DNA from: Streptomyces sp. AC558_RSS880
GTDB taxonomy: Bacteria; Actinomycetota; Actinomycetes; Streptomycetales; Streptomycetaceae
Assembly (NCBI RefSeq): GCF_019049255.1
Contig: NZ_JAGMUJ010000161.1
Span: forward strand, 360,791 to 424,790
Direction of reading: 5' to 3'
DNA: 64,000 nucleotides
The notes below the pieces were generated by a model that was not told where the DNA came from, ran no database searches, and was given only the letters and a program-made list of their open reading frames with translations. A program made the translations under genes and the position numbers. How positions within the stretch are numbered: the first letter of the stretch is position 1; each line of letters begins with the position of its first letter. This document shows positions 7,230-15,304 of this stretch, in pieces.

Positions 7230-8726
7230 ATGGCACGGATTGCGGTGATCGGCGCCGGGATGGGCGCGATGGCGGCCGCCGCCCGGCTGGCCGTCGCGGG
7301 CCACCGGGTGGCGGTGTACGAGCGGACGGAGACGTACGGCGGTGCGCTGCGCCGTCTCGAGCGGGACGGGTTCGCCTTCGACACCGGACCCGGACTGCTC
7401 CCGCTTCCGGCGGTCTACCGGGATCTGTTCGTGAAGACCGGCAAGGAGCCGCTGGAGGCGTGTGTCGAACTGGTCCAGGCCGACCCGTCGTCGCACCACG
7501 TGTTCGCGGACGGTACGCGCGTGTCGCTGGCGGGCGCCTCCCGCGCGGGCGTCGTCTCCGCGCTGGAGGAGAGTCTCGGGGCGGACGCGGCCAGGCGCTG
7601 GGGGGACTTCCTGGTGCGGGCCCGGGAGGCCTGGGACCGGTCGCGCCGGCCGCTGCTGGAGGAGCCGCTGTGGCCCAACTGGCGGGTCCTGGCCGAGCGT
7701 GAGCCGTATCCGGCGGTCCCCCACAAGAAGTTCCTGCGCACGCGTACGGCGGGCACGCTCGCGGAGGTCGGGGCGTGGGAGCTGCGCGATCCCCGGCTGA
7801 TCGCGCTGCTGGAGAGCCATGCGCTGGCGTACGGCCTCGATCCCCGCTCCACCCCGGCGAGCGCGGCGGTGCTGCCGTACATGGAGCACGCCTTCGGCAT
7901 GTGGTACGTACGCGGTGGCATGCGGGAGCTGGCGCGTGCGGTGTACGAGCGGTGCCTGGCCCGCCGGGTGGAGTTCCACTTCGGTGCGGAGGCCGTCGGG
8001 GTCCTGGAGAAGGACGGCCGGGCGGCGGGGCTGGAGCTCGCCGGCGGCGCGGTGGCCGAGGCGGACTTCGTGGTCGCCGGGGTGGCTCCCGGGGAGCTGG
8101 ACCGGCTGGGCAGGGGGACACGGGTGCGCGGTGACGGCGAGGTCCCGGGCCGGCGGGGGACGGCGAGCCGGGTGACGCTGGCGCTGGCGCTGCGGGGCGG
8201 GCGCCCGGAGGGGACCCCGCACCGCACGGTCGTGCACACGGAGGACCGGGAGGCCGAACTGGAGTCGCTGTCCGGTGCCCCCGGGGGCCTGCCCCCGCGG
8301 CCCACGGTCACGGTGCTGCGGCCGGACGACCCCGCGCTGGTCCCGGACGCCGGCCACGAGGCGGTCACGGTGACGTCGGTGGTGCCCGCCGGGACCGAGG
8401 GGGCCTGGGACGCGTACGCCGGGAATCTGATCGCCGTCGCCGAGCGTGCCGTACCCGGCCTGCGCGACCGGTTGCTGTGGCACGAGGTGCGCACCCCGGC
8501 CGACATCGCCGGGGAGACCGGCGCGGAGGGCGGCGCGGTGCCGGTGCCGGCGCTGGCCGCGGCGGACGGGCGGCTGCTGCACCCGGCCAACAGCACCGGG
8601 CTGGCGGGGCTGTTCACGGCCGGCGGCTGGTCCCACCCCGGCGGCGGGCTCCCGCACGCCGGGATGTCGGGGGCGCTGGTGGCCGGACTGATCGTGGAGG
8701 GGCCGGAGTTCCGCGGGTCGCAGTGA
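7230..8726 (+). CDS. Phytoene-desaturase-like FAD-dependent oxidoreductase
   Basis: Protein of 498 residues. It opens with an FAD-binding Rossmann motif, VIGAGMGAMAAAARLAVAGH (about residues 5-24), then the acidic ribose ligand in VYERTETYGGAL. The C-terminus carries the second flavin motif GLFTAGGWSHPGGGLPHAG of the CrtI/amine-oxidase superfamily. No carotenoid genes are near, so CrtI activity is not implied; orthologues are broadly annotated NAD(P)/FAD-dependent oxidoreductase and the substrate is unknown. The ATG at 7230 has a TAAAGT element 7 bases upstream and no ribosome-binding site, suggesting a leaderless mRNA. Confidence 0.8.
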   Translation: MARIAVIGAGMGAMAAAARLAVAGHRVAVYERTETYGGALRRLERDGFAFDTGPGLLPLPAVYRDLFVKTGKEPLEACVELVQADPSSHHVFADGTRVSLAGASRAGVVSALEESLGADAARRWGDFLVRAREAWDRSRRPLLEEPLWPNWRVLAEREPYPAVPHKKFLRTRTAGTLAEVGAWELRDPRLIALLESHALAYGLDPRSTPASAAVLPYMEHAFGMWYVRGGMRELARAVYERCLARRVEFHFGAEAVGVLEKDGRAAGLELAGGAVAEADFVVAGVAPGELDRLGRGTRVRGDGEVPGRRGTASRVTLALALRGGRPEGTPHRTVVHTEDREAELESLSGAPGGLPPRPTVTVLRPDDPALVPDAGHEAVTVTSVVPAGTEGAWDAYAGNLIAVAERAVPGLRDRLLWHEVRTPADIAGETGAEGGAVPVPALAAADGRLLHPANSTGLAGLFTAGGWSHPGGGLPHAGMSGALVAGLIVEGPEFRGSQ

Positions 8727-8732
8727 ACGCGC

Positions 8733-9677
8733 TCAGTAGCGGTACTGCTCGTCGTACCCGTTGCCGTTGCCGTGCGTCTGTTCGTCGCCCTGGTACGGGT
8801 ACTGCTGCTCGGGCGGGAGTTCACCGCCGTACGGGTCGTCGGCGCTGCGCTGCTGCGGGACCCACAGGCCGCCGGCCGGGGTCTCGCCGCCGTAGCCCTG
8901 CTGGGCGTACGGGTCCTGGCCGTAGCCCTGCTGGGGGTACTGCTGCGGGTCGGCGTAGCCGGTGTCGTACGAGGTGTTCCCGTAGGCCGGGTCGCCGGTG
9001 TACGGGTCGGAGTAGGCCGCGTACTGCTGCTGGCCCGTGGTGTCGTAGCCCTGCTGCTGGCCGTAACCGGAGTAGTCGTAGGCGTAGTTCGGGTCGGCGC
9101 CCTGGGCGGTCGCCGCGTACTGGTCCTGGGACGGGGCGGCGTACCCGGTGTCGCCGTAGACGCCGTAGGAGCCGGTGTCGTCGGGCATGGGCTGCGGCTC
9201 GTAGACGGCGGTGGTCCCGTCGGCCGCCGGCTGGTCGGGGCGGGCGACCGGGGTGAACACGTCGTCGCGGTCGTAGTCGTCGTCCGCGCGGTGGCCGGAC
9301 CGGTCGCGGTGGCCGTCGTCCTCGTCGCCGTGACCGGCGCCGGACGCCTCCAGGTCGGAGACCTCCAGGGTCGGCTCCTGGCGTCCGCGGTCGCCGCGGC
9401 GGCGCTTGGCGGCGGCCAGCACCGGCGCGTTGACCGCCCAGCCGGCCGCGAAGCCGCGGCGGAACGACAGCGTCACATAGGTCTGGCCGACCGCGAAGGC
9501 CGCGGCGCCAAGACCGATGACGACCACGGACGGGATCAGCACACCGAGCACGACACCGAGGAAGCCGCCGAAGGCGAGCAGCCGCCAGCGCAGGCGCGCC
9601 TTGTACTGCAGCAGCACCTCACCGAGCAACCACAGCGCGACGATGCCGAACGCGATGTAGAGGACCGTCCAGCCCAT
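8733..9677 (-). CDS. Membrane protein with long Tyr/Gln/Gly-rich tail
   Basis: Protein of 314 residues. The N-terminal 70 residues hold two or three membrane segments (WTVLYIAFGIVALWLLGEVLL and LLAFGGFLGVVLGVLIPSVV). A basic linker (AAAKRRRGDRGRQ) and an acidic stretch lead to about 180 residues of disordered, Tyr/Gln/Gly/Pro/Asp-rich sequence with irregular repeats such as QQGYGQDPYAQQGYGG. No known domain is seen in the tail; this composition is typical of prion-like or phase-separating regions. Function is unknown. Start is ATG 9677 behind a GAGGGG box. It converges with the flavoprotein gene, leaving only 6 bp between stops. Confidence 0.75.
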   Translation of the reverse strand: MGWTVLYIAFGIVALWLLGEVLLQYKARLRWRLLAFGGFLGVVLGVLIPSVVVIGLGAAAFAVGQTYVTLSFRRGFAAGWAVNAPVLAAAKRRRGDRGRQEPTLEVSDLEASGAGHGDEDDGHRDRSGHRADDDYDRDDVFTPVARPDQPAADGTTAVYEPQPMPDDTGSYGVYGDTGYAAPSQDQYAATAQGADPNYAYDYSGYGQQQGYDTTGQQQYAAYSDPYTGDPAYGNTSYDTGYADPQQYPQQGYGQDPYAQQGYGGETPAGGLWVPQQRSADDPYGGELPPEQQYPYQGDEQTHGNGNGYDEQYRY

Positions 9678-9733
9678 GTACGCCCCTCTCCCAGTGGTCG
9701 CTACTCAGTGTGTCGTATATGAGTGCGACCGGT

Positions 9734-10657
9734 CTAGGCCCGCGGTGGGTGGTGCAGGCCCAGGTTCTCGTAGATTTCCAGGGTCGCCGTGGAGTTGTTG
9801 AGCGTGATGAAGTGCAGTCCGGGCACTCCCTCGGCCAGCAGCCGGGCACAGAACTCCGTGGCGAACTCGATACCGATGGAGCGTACCGCCGCCGGATCGT
9901 CCTTCGCTGCGAGGATCCGCTCTTTGAGGGCCTCCGGGAACGCGGCGTTACTGAGCTTTGGCAACCTCTCCAGCATCTTCACGCTGGTCACCGGCATGAC
10001 CTCGGGAATCACCGGGGTCGCGCAGCCCGCCGCGTGGACTCGGTCACGCAGCCGCAGATAGGACTCGGGCTGGAAGAACATCTGGGTGATCGCGTAGTCG
10101 GCGCCGGCCCGGCACTTGTCGACGAAGCGGGCGACGTCGGTGTCCCAGTCGGCCGACCGCGGGTGCATCTCCGGGAAGGCGGCGACACCGACGCAGAAGT
10201 CGCCCGACTCCTTGATGAGCCGGACGAGTTCGGCGGCGTAGGTCAGCCCCTGCGGGTGCGGCACCCAGTCGCCCATCGGGTCGCCGGGCGGGTCGCCGCG
10301 CACGGCGAGCATGTTGCGGATCCCGGCGTCGGCGTACTGGCCGATGATGTTGCGCAGCTCGGCGACGGAGTGGTCGACCGCGGTGAGGTGGGCGACCGGG
10401 GTGAGGGTGGTGTCGGCGACGATCTGCTGGGTCTCCTTGACCGTGCCCGCGCGCGTGGAGCCGCCCGCGCCGTAGGTCACGGAGACGAAGTCCGGGGCGA
10501 CCGCCTCGACCCTGCGCAGCGCGCTCCACAGGTTCCGCTCACCCTTGGGGGTCTTCGGTGCCGAGAACTCGAACGAGAACGTCGTCTTGCCGGCGGCGAG
10601 CATGTCGCGCACGGTGCGTGCGCGATCAGTCCTGGTGGATGCTGTTCCGAGGGCCAT
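9734..10657 (-). CDS. metF: 5,10-methylenetetrahydrofolate reductase
   Basis: Protein of 307 residues, the usual MetF length. It reduces 5,10-methylene-THF to 5-methyl-THF with FAD, feeding methionine synthesis in the cytosol. Recognisable MetF segments are FEFSAPKTPKGE near residue 30 (Glu30 matches the catalytic Glu28 of the E. coli enzyme), FVSVTYGAGGS, HLTAVDHS, NMLAVRGDPPGD and ITQMFFQPESY. Start ATG 10657 has no ribosome-binding site but a TAACCT -10 element ends 6 bases upstream, so the mRNA is probably leaderless. No riboswitch is seen in the 107-bp gap to thiE. Confidence 0.95.
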   Translation of the reverse strand: MALGTASTRTDRARTVRDMLAAGKTTFSFEFSAPKTPKGERNLWSALRRVEAVAPDFVSVTYGAGGSTRAGTVKETQQIVADTTLTPVAHLTAVDHSVAELRNIIGQYADAGIRNMLAVRGDPPGDPMGDWVPHPQGLTYAAELVRLIKESGDFCVGVAAFPEMHPRSADWDTDVARFVDKCRAGADYAITQMFFQPESYLRLRDRVHAAGCATPVIPEVMPVTSVKMLERLPKLSNAAFPEALKERILAAKDDPAAVRSIGIEFATEFCARLLAEGVPGLHFITLNNSTATLEIYENLGLHHPPRA

Positions 10658-10663
10658 ACCGGC

Positions 10664-10692
10664 AGGTTAGCCAGGGGTCGGCGGTCCCCCAA
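10664..10692 (-). promoter_or_regulatory. metF promoter, leaderless type
   Basis: On the minus strand TTGGGG (10687-10692) and TAACCT (10664-10669) are 17 bp apart; 6 bases separate the -10 from the metF ATG. Confidence 0.5.
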
Positions 10693-10764
10693 CCGGATGC
10701 GGAACATTTGTCTGGAATGCCGACTTGTTGTCCATCCCTTGGACAGACCTGAGACGCGCGGGGG

Positions 10765-11430
10765 TCATCCGGCGTCCACGGGCGCCGCCTGCCGCAGCCG
10801 CTTCGCGAACTCGGCCGCCGCCGCGCCCGGGTCGTCCGCCTCGGTGACGGCCCGTACGACGACGACCCGGCGGGCACCGGCGTCCAGCACCTCGTCGAGG
10901 TTGCCGAGGTCGATGCCGCCGATGGCGAACCAGGGGCGCTCGGTGCCCAGGGCGGCGGTGTACCGGACCAGACCGAGGCCGGGGGCGTGGCGGCCGGGCT
11001 TGGTGGGGGTGGGCCAGCAGGGGCCGGTGCAGAAGTAGTCCACGCCGGGCTGGACGGCCGCCGCGGCGGCCTCGGACTCGGCGTGGGTGGAGCGGCCGAT
11101 CAGGACGCCGTCGCCGAGGATCGCGCGGGCGGCGGGGACGGGCAGGTCGCCCTGGCCGAGGTGGAGGACGTCGGCGCCGGCGGCGTGGGCGACGTCCGCG
11201 CGGTCGTTGACCGCGAGCAGCTTGCCGTGCCGGGCGCAGGCGTCGGCGAGGACCGCCAGGTGCTCCAGCTCCTCGCCGGCCTCCATGCCCTTGTCCCGCA
11301 GCTGCACGATGTCGACCCCGCCGGCCAGGACCGCGTCCAGGAACTCCGCGAGATCGCCCTGCCGCCTGCGGGCGTCGGTGCACAGGTAGAGCCGGGCGTC
11401 GGCGAGCCGGGCGCGAGCGGTGTCGGTCAT
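10765..11430 (-). CDS. thiE: Thiamine-phosphate synthase
   Basis: Protein of 221 residues forming a TIM barrel that joins HMP pyrophosphate and the thiazole carboxylate phosphate into thiamine phosphate. ThiE marks are ARLYLCTDARR at the N-terminus, VDIVQLRDKGMEAGEEL (pyrophosphate binding), LLAVNDRADVA, LHLGQGDLP, DYFCTGPCWPTPTKPG and WFAIGGIDLGNL. Start chosen at ATG 11430 (MTDTARARL), behind a GGGGGA stretch; the upstream in-frame extension has no support. It lies 2.5 kb from the thiOSG operon on the opposite strand, and no TPP riboswitch is visible in front of it. Confidence 0.93.
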   Translation of the reverse strand: MTDTARARLADARLYLCTDARRRQGDLAEFLDAVLAGGVDIVQLRDKGMEAGEELEHLAVLADACARHGKLLAVNDRADVAHAAGADVLHLGQGDLPVPAARAILGDGVLIGRSTHAESEAAAAAVQPGVDYFCTGPCWPTPTKPGRHAPGLGLVRYTAALGTERPWFAIGGIDLGNLDEVLDAGARRVVVVRAVTEADDPGAAAAEFAKRLRQAAPVDAG

Positions 11431-11679
11431 ACGTGGGTCCCCCCGGAGTGTCGGCGGCGTACGGACCCGGTGGGTCCGGCGTGTCGGCGGCGGGCGCTCA
11501 CGACGGTCACGGACCGGGGCGGCACACACCGCAACGGACCCTATGCCGCCGCACCGGCGACCGCGAGACACCCCTCACGGATGCCCGCACGCCACGAGAC
11601 GCCCTCGACCGGTGCGCGAAGCCCGGTCCGGGAGCCGCCCCGCCCCGGCCCGGCCGTGGCGCCGGCGCGGACCGCCCCC

Positions 11680-11705
11680 ACGGCCGGGGCTGACGCCCCG
11701 GCCGT
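11680..11705. terminator. Strong hairpin, terminator of the Rv2175c-like gene
   Basis: ACGGCCGGGGC and GCCCCGGCCGT pair perfectly (11 bp) around a 4-base loop, 28 bp past the stop of the minus-strand gene. The rest of the 11431-11733 gap, upstream of thiE, shows no gene and no further structure that I can support. Confidence 0.8.
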
Positions 11706-11733
11706 TGTCGTTCGAAGGTCCGGTCGGGTGCGG

Positions 11734-12099
11734 TCAGACCGCGAGCGCCTGGGCCCGGCGCTTCACCTCCGTGCCGCGGTTCTCGCTGAGCGCCTGCGCG
11801 GGCGTGCCCGGCAGGGTGGGGTCGGGGGTGAAGAGCCATTCCAGCATCTCTTCGACCGTGAAGCCGTCGTCCCGCAGGAGCGTCAGGGTTCCGGTCAGGC
11901 CCTTGACGATCTTGTCCCCGTCGATGAAGGCGGCGGGCACGTGCAGCGCGCGGTTCTCACCCCGGCGCACGGCGATGAGCTGGCCCTCCTTGACCAGCTG
12001 CCGGACGCGCGTCACCTCGACGCCGAACATCTCGGCGATGTCGGGGAGAGTGAGCCAGGCGGGGACGAGAGCATCGATCTTTGCGTCAATCTCGGTCAC
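11734..12099 (-). CDS. Rv2175c-like DNA-binding protein
   Basis: Protein of 121 residues. An N-terminal winged-helix or MerR/excisionase-like HTH (LTLPDIAEMFGVEVTRVRQLVKEGQLIAVRRGENRAL) is followed by the Rv2175c-type C-terminal domain (GLTGTLTLLRDDGFTVEEMLEWLFTPDPTLPGTPAQAL). In Mycobacterium tuberculosis Rv2175c binds DNA and is a substrate of the Ser/Thr kinase PknL; here a PASTA kinase gene lies 4 kb away, a suggestive but unproven link. The start is the GTG at 12099; no good ribosome-binding site is visible. Confidence 0.85.
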   Translation of the reverse strand: MTEIDAKIDALVPAWLTLPDIAEMFGVEVTRVRQLVKEGQLIAVRRGENRALHVPAAFIDGDKIVKGLTGTLTLLRDDGFTVEEMLEWLFTPDPTLPGTPAQALSENRGTEVKRRAQALAV

Positions 12100-12175
12100 G
12101 GGACAAGCCTGCCATCTGCCACTGACAGTCGGAAGTCAGCCCCGCCCACCTGGGCGGACGCGCCGGGCCGGAGTG

Positions 12176-13417
12176 TCACGCCGTCGCCGACTTCAGGGGC
12201 CGCGCCGGGTCCGCCAGCAGCTCCGCGTCCATCGCCGTGCCCGCCTCGATCAGCCTGCGCCCCTGCGCCAGGTCCCGGGGCCGTCCCACCGCGAGCAGCG
12301 CGACCAGGCGGGACTCCCGCAGCCAGCAGACGCTCCACGCCGCCTCGGCGGGGTCCCCGCGCCACACCGTCCGGTCGGCGTCCGCGTGGTGCCCCGCGTA
12401 CTGCACGAAACGTCCGAACTGCTCGGACCAGAAGTACGGCACCGGGTCGTAGACCGCCGGCTCCCGGCCGGTGGGCGCGCCGAGGACGTTCACGGCGACC
12501 GTGCGCGGCCCCTGGAGGGCGTTGTCCCAGTGGTGGACCAGCAGACGCTCGCCGTAGCGCCCGGACGGGAAGGACGCGCAGTCGCCGACCGCGTACACGT
12601 CCGGCAGGGAGGTCATCAGATGACGGTCGGCGACGACCTCCCCGTGCGTCCCGAGCTCGATCCCGGAGCCCGCCAGCCAGGCGGTGGCGGGCCGGGCCCC
12701 GATGCCGACGACCACGGCGCCCGCGGGCAGCCGCGTGCCGTCGTCCAGGACCACGGTGCCGGGCTCGACGCGCTCCACGCGCGCGTGCGTGCGCAGCGTG
12801 ACGCCGGCCTCCGCGTACCAGGCGGCCATCGGGGCGGCCACCTCGGCGGGCAGCACCCCGGTGAGCGGCCGCTCCTCGGCCTCCACGACGGTGACCGCGC
12901 AGCCCGCCTCGCGGGCCGCCGTGGCGAACTCCGCGCCGATCCAGCCGGCGCCGACCACCACGATGTCGTGCTGCCGCGCGAGCACCGGCCGCAGCCGCGC
13001 GGCGTCGTCCAGGGTGCGCAGCAGATGCACGCCGGGCACGCCCTCCGCGCCCGGCAGCCGGACCGGTTCCGCGCCGGTGGCGACCACCAGGACGTCGTAC
13101 GGGACGGGCCCGGCCTCCGTGTCCAGCTCGTGGTCGCCGGGGCGCAGGCCGAGCACCTCGCAGCCGAGCCGCAGTTCGATGCCGGCGTCCTCGAAGTCGA
13201 CGTCGAAGGCGGAGTCCTCGGCCTTGCCCAGCAGCACCGCCTTGGACAACGGCGGCCTGTCGTACGGCTGGTGGGGTTCCGCACCGATCAGGGTCACGGT
13301 GCCGGTGAAACCCTGCTCCCGCAGGGCGAGGGCGGTCTGCACGCCGGCCATGCCCGCGCCCGCCACCACCACTCGCCGCGGCTCCGGCCGTCCCGGTTCC
13401 TGCGTCTGCTCGCTCAC
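12176..13417 (-). CDS. FAD/NAD(P)-dependent ferredoxin-reductase-like oxidoreductase
   Basis: Protein of 413 residues in the pyridine nucleotide-disulfide oxidoreductase superfamily, closest to ferredoxin/rubredoxin reductases of the rhodocoxin or putidaredoxin reductase type. FAD motif VVVAGAGMAGVQTALALRE at about residues 15-33; EPHQPYDRPPLSKAVLLG is diagnostic of this subfamily. The NAD motif is VVVGAGWIGAEFA, and VYAVGDCASFP is the second flavin motif. It likely passes electrons from NAD(P)H to a ferredoxin, but no ferredoxin or P450 is adjacent. GTG 13417 follows a TAAGGT -10 element by 6 bases, suggesting a leaderless mRNA. Confidence 0.85.
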   Translation of the reverse strand: MSEQTQEPGRPEPRRVVVAGAGMAGVQTALALREQGFTGTVTLIGAEPHQPYDRPPLSKAVLLGKAEDSAFDVDFEDAGIELRLGCEVLGLRPGDHELDTEAGPVPYDVLVVATGAEPVRLPGAEGVPGVHLLRTLDDAARLRPVLARQHDIVVVGAGWIGAEFATAAREAGCAVTVVEAEERPLTGVLPAEVAAPMAAWYAEAGVTLRTHARVERVEPGTVVLDDGTRLPAGAVVVGIGARPATAWLAGSGIELGTHGEVVADRHLMTSLPDVYAVGDCASFPSGRYGERLLVHHWDNALQGPRTVAVNVLGAPTGREPAVYDPVPYFWSEQFGRFVQYAGHHADADRTVWRGDPAEAAWSVCWLRESRLVALLAVGRPRDLAQGRRLIEAGTAMDAELLADPARPLKSATA

Positions 13418-13423
13418 CCGATC

Positions 13424-13429
13424 ACCTTA
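13424..13429 (-). promoter_or_regulatory. -10 element for a leaderless start
   Basis: TAAGGT on the minus strand ends 6 bases before the GTG start of the ferredoxin-reductase-like gene. It overlaps the only candidate ribosome-binding site (AAGGTG), so either reading is possible. Confidence 0.35.
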
Positions 13430-13445
13430 GACATCTGACGCGGCG

Positions 13446-13787
13446 TCATCGGCCGAGCTGCTCCACCACGCTCGTCCCGCTGCCCGGCTGCGACTCCCAC
13501 TCCCAGCTCTCCTCCAGCCGTACCCGTCCGTCGGGCAGCTCCACGACCGTCGACACGCAGTGCCCCGAGGAGGTGGTGCCGTCCCGCTTCAGCTGCACGT
13601 ACCGGAAGTCCAGCCGGTCCCCCGCGCGGGTGCCCACCAAGTGCCCGCGCACGACGTCGCCGCCCGCGTACTCGGCCCAGATCTCGCCGCCTTGCTCGTG
13701 GTAGACGAAGCGGGTGCGGGTGCCGACCTGGCCGGGAGCCTGGTCGGCCACGGGGGCGAGGACGAGTCCGTCGAGCGATGGTGCCAC
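13446..13787 (-). CDS. Small conserved protein, function unknown
   Basis: Protein of 113 residues, rich in beta-strand-forming sequence with regular aromatic/charged alternation (TRFVYHEQGGEIWAEYAGGD, VRGHLVGTRAGDRLDFRYVQL, RLEESWEWESQ). This looks like a small beta-barrel or lipocalin-like fold. Streptomyces homologues are often labelled N-acetylglutamate synthase-like, but I see no acetyltransferase motif and would not accept that function. Start is GTG 13787 behind GGAGCC. It is transcribed away from thiO; the shared gap holds the thiO riboswitch. Confidence 0.7.
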   Translation of the reverse strand: MAPSLDGLVLAPVADQAPGQVGTRTRFVYHEQGGEIWAEYAGGDVVRGHLVGTRAGDRLDFRYVQLKRDGTTSSGHCVSTVVELPDGRVRLEESWEWESQPGSGTSVVEQLGR

Positions 13788-13835
13788 GCGGAGGCTCCCT
13801 TACGAGTGCGTTGCTAGGGTGGCCAACGTACAAGC

Positions 13836-13925
13836 ACTCGCGGGAGCCCGGACGCACCGGGCTGAGAGGGAGGCTGGCGGCCTCCGACCGTACGAACCTG
13901 ATCCGGGTCATGCCGGCGAAGGGAG
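13836..13925 (+). promoter_or_regulatory. TPP riboswitch (thi box)
   Basis: The thi-box words are all present in order: CGGGAGCCCGG, ACCGGGCTGAGAGGGAG, CGACCGTACGAACCTGATCC and GGGTCATGCCGGCGAAGGGA. The 3' end merges with the GGGAGG ribosome-binding site 12 bases before thiO, so TPP binding probably blocks translation of thiO and coupled thiS and thiG. Confidence 0.95.
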
Positions 13926-13938
13926 GGGCTGGACGCCC

Positions 13939-15105
13939 ATGTCGCCCACGCGCACCTCAGACGTCCTCGTCGTCGGGGGCGGAATCATCGGTCTGGTCAC
14001 GGCCTGGCGGGCCGCGCAGCGCGGTCTCACCACGGCCGTGGTGGACCCCGAGCCGGGCGGCGGCGCCGCCGAGGTGGCCGCCGGGATGCTGGCCGCCGTC
14101 ACGGAACTGCACTACGGCGAGGAGACCCTGCTCGGTCTGAACCTCGCCTCCGCGCAGCGCTATCCCGGCTTCGCGGCCGAGCTGACCGAGCTGACCGGCC
14201 ACGACCTCGGCTACCGCGCGTGCGGCACGCTCGCCGTGGCACTGGACGCCGACGACCGCGCCCACCTGCGGGAACTGCACGCCCTGCAGCAGCGGTCGGG
14301 GCTGGACTCGCAGTGGCTGTCCGGGCGGGACTGCCGGCGCCTGGAGCCGATGCTCGCGCCGGGCGTGCGCGGCGGCCTGCGGGTGGACGGCGACCACCAG
14401 ATCGACCCGCGGCGGCTGGCGGCCGCGCTGGTCACCGCCTGCGAACGCGCGGGCGTGACCGTCCACCGCGCGTGGGCCGAGCGGCTCGTCGTCGCGGGAG
14501 ACCGCGCGACGGGTGTGGTCACGGCCGACGGCACCGGCCTCGGTGCCGGGCAGGTGGTGCTCGCCGCGGGCAGCCTCAGCGGGCGGCTCGCGGGCGTCCC
14601 CGAGGACGTGCTGCCGCCGGTGCGCCCCGTGAAGGGGCAGGTCGTACGGCTGACGATGCCCGCGCGGCACGGACCCTTCCTGAGCCGGACCGTGCGGGCC
14701 GTGGTGCGCGGCAGCCACGTCTACCTGGTGCCGCGCGGGAACGGCGAGCTGGTGGTCGGGGCGACCAGCGAGGAGATGGGCTGGGACACGACGGTGACCG
14801 CGGGCGGCGTGTACGAGCTGCTGCGCGACGCCCACGAGCTGGTCCCCGGCATCACCGAGCTGCCGCTGACCGAGACCCGGGCCGGACTGCGCCCCGGCTC
14901 CCCCGACAACGCTCCGCTGCTCGGCCCGACCGGTCTCGAGGGGCTGCTGCTGGCCACCGGCCACTACCGCAACGGCGTCCTGCTGACGCCGGTCACCGGC
15001 GATGTCATGGCGGAGGTCCTGACCACCGGCGTCCTGCCGGAGGTGGCCCGTCCGTTCACCCCACGGCGCTTCGGCGCCGCCGTCCGTACGGAGCAGCCCG
15101 CATGA
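13939..15105 (+). CDS. thiO: Glycine oxidase, thiazole synthesis
   Basis: Protein of 388 residues, a FAD-dependent D-amino-acid-oxidase-fold enzyme. ThiO oxidises glycine to the imine used in making the thiazole ring of thiamine. FAD motif VVGGGIIGLVTAWRAAQRG lies near residues 10-28; later marks are VAAGMLAAVTELHYGEE, GLRVDGDHQIDPRRL, PVKGQVVRL and ATGHYRNGVLLTPVTGD. The ATG at 13939 directly follows the riboswitch and its GGGAGG box. It overlaps thiS by an ATGA. Confidence 0.95.
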   Translation: MSPTRTSDVLVVGGGIIGLVTAWRAAQRGLTTAVVDPEPGGGAAEVAAGMLAAVTELHYGEETLLGLNLASAQRYPGFAAELTELTGHDLGYRACGTLAVALDADDRAHLRELHALQQRSGLDSQWLSGRDCRRLEPMLAPGVRGGLRVDGDHQIDPRRLAAALVTACERAGVTVHRAWAERLVVAGDRATGVVTADGTGLGAGQVVLAAGSLSGRLAGVPEDVLPPVRPVKGQVVRLTMPARHGPFLSRTVRAVVRGSHVYLVPRGNGELVVGATSEEMGWDTTVTAGGVYELLRDAHELVPGITELPLTETRAGLRPGSPDNAPLLGPTGLEGLLLATGHYRNGVLLTPVTGDVMAEVLTTGVLPEVARPFTPRRFGAAVRTEQPA

Positions 15106-15302
15106 ACGTCTCGGTCAACGGGGAGCGCAGGGAGTTCGCGCCCGGCACGGCTCTCGACCTCGTCGTGAAGTCGCTCACCGCGGCGCCCTCGGGGGTGGCC
15201 GCCGCCCTCAACGAAACCGTCGTCCCGCGCGCGCAGTGGCCCGCCACGCCCCTCCGTGAGGGTGACCGCGTGGAAGTCCTGACCGCCGTCCAGGGAGGCT
15301 GA
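15102..15302 (+). CDS. thiS: Sulfur carrier protein ThiS
   Basis: Protein of 66 residues with a ubiquitin-like fold and the essential Gly-Gly C-terminus (VQGG), which is adenylated and then thiocarboxylated to donate sulfur to the thiazole. NVSVNGERREF and LREGDRVEVLTAVQGG are typical ThiS segments. It starts in the ATGA overlap with thiO and ends 2 bases before thiG, so the three are translated together under the TPP riboswitch. No thiF is in this operon. Confidence 0.95.
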   Translation: MNVSVNGERREFAPGTALDLVVKSLTAAPSGVAAALNETVVPRAQWPATPLREGDRVEVLTAVQGG

Positions 15303-15304
15303 CC

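Noticed and set aside
11431..11679. TPP riboswitch before thiE
   Set aside because: None of the thi-box words seen at 13836-13925 is present.
13446..13787. N-acetylglutamate synthase function for the 113-residue protein
   Set aside because: That label is used for homologues, but the protein is too short and has no acetyl-CoA-binding motif.
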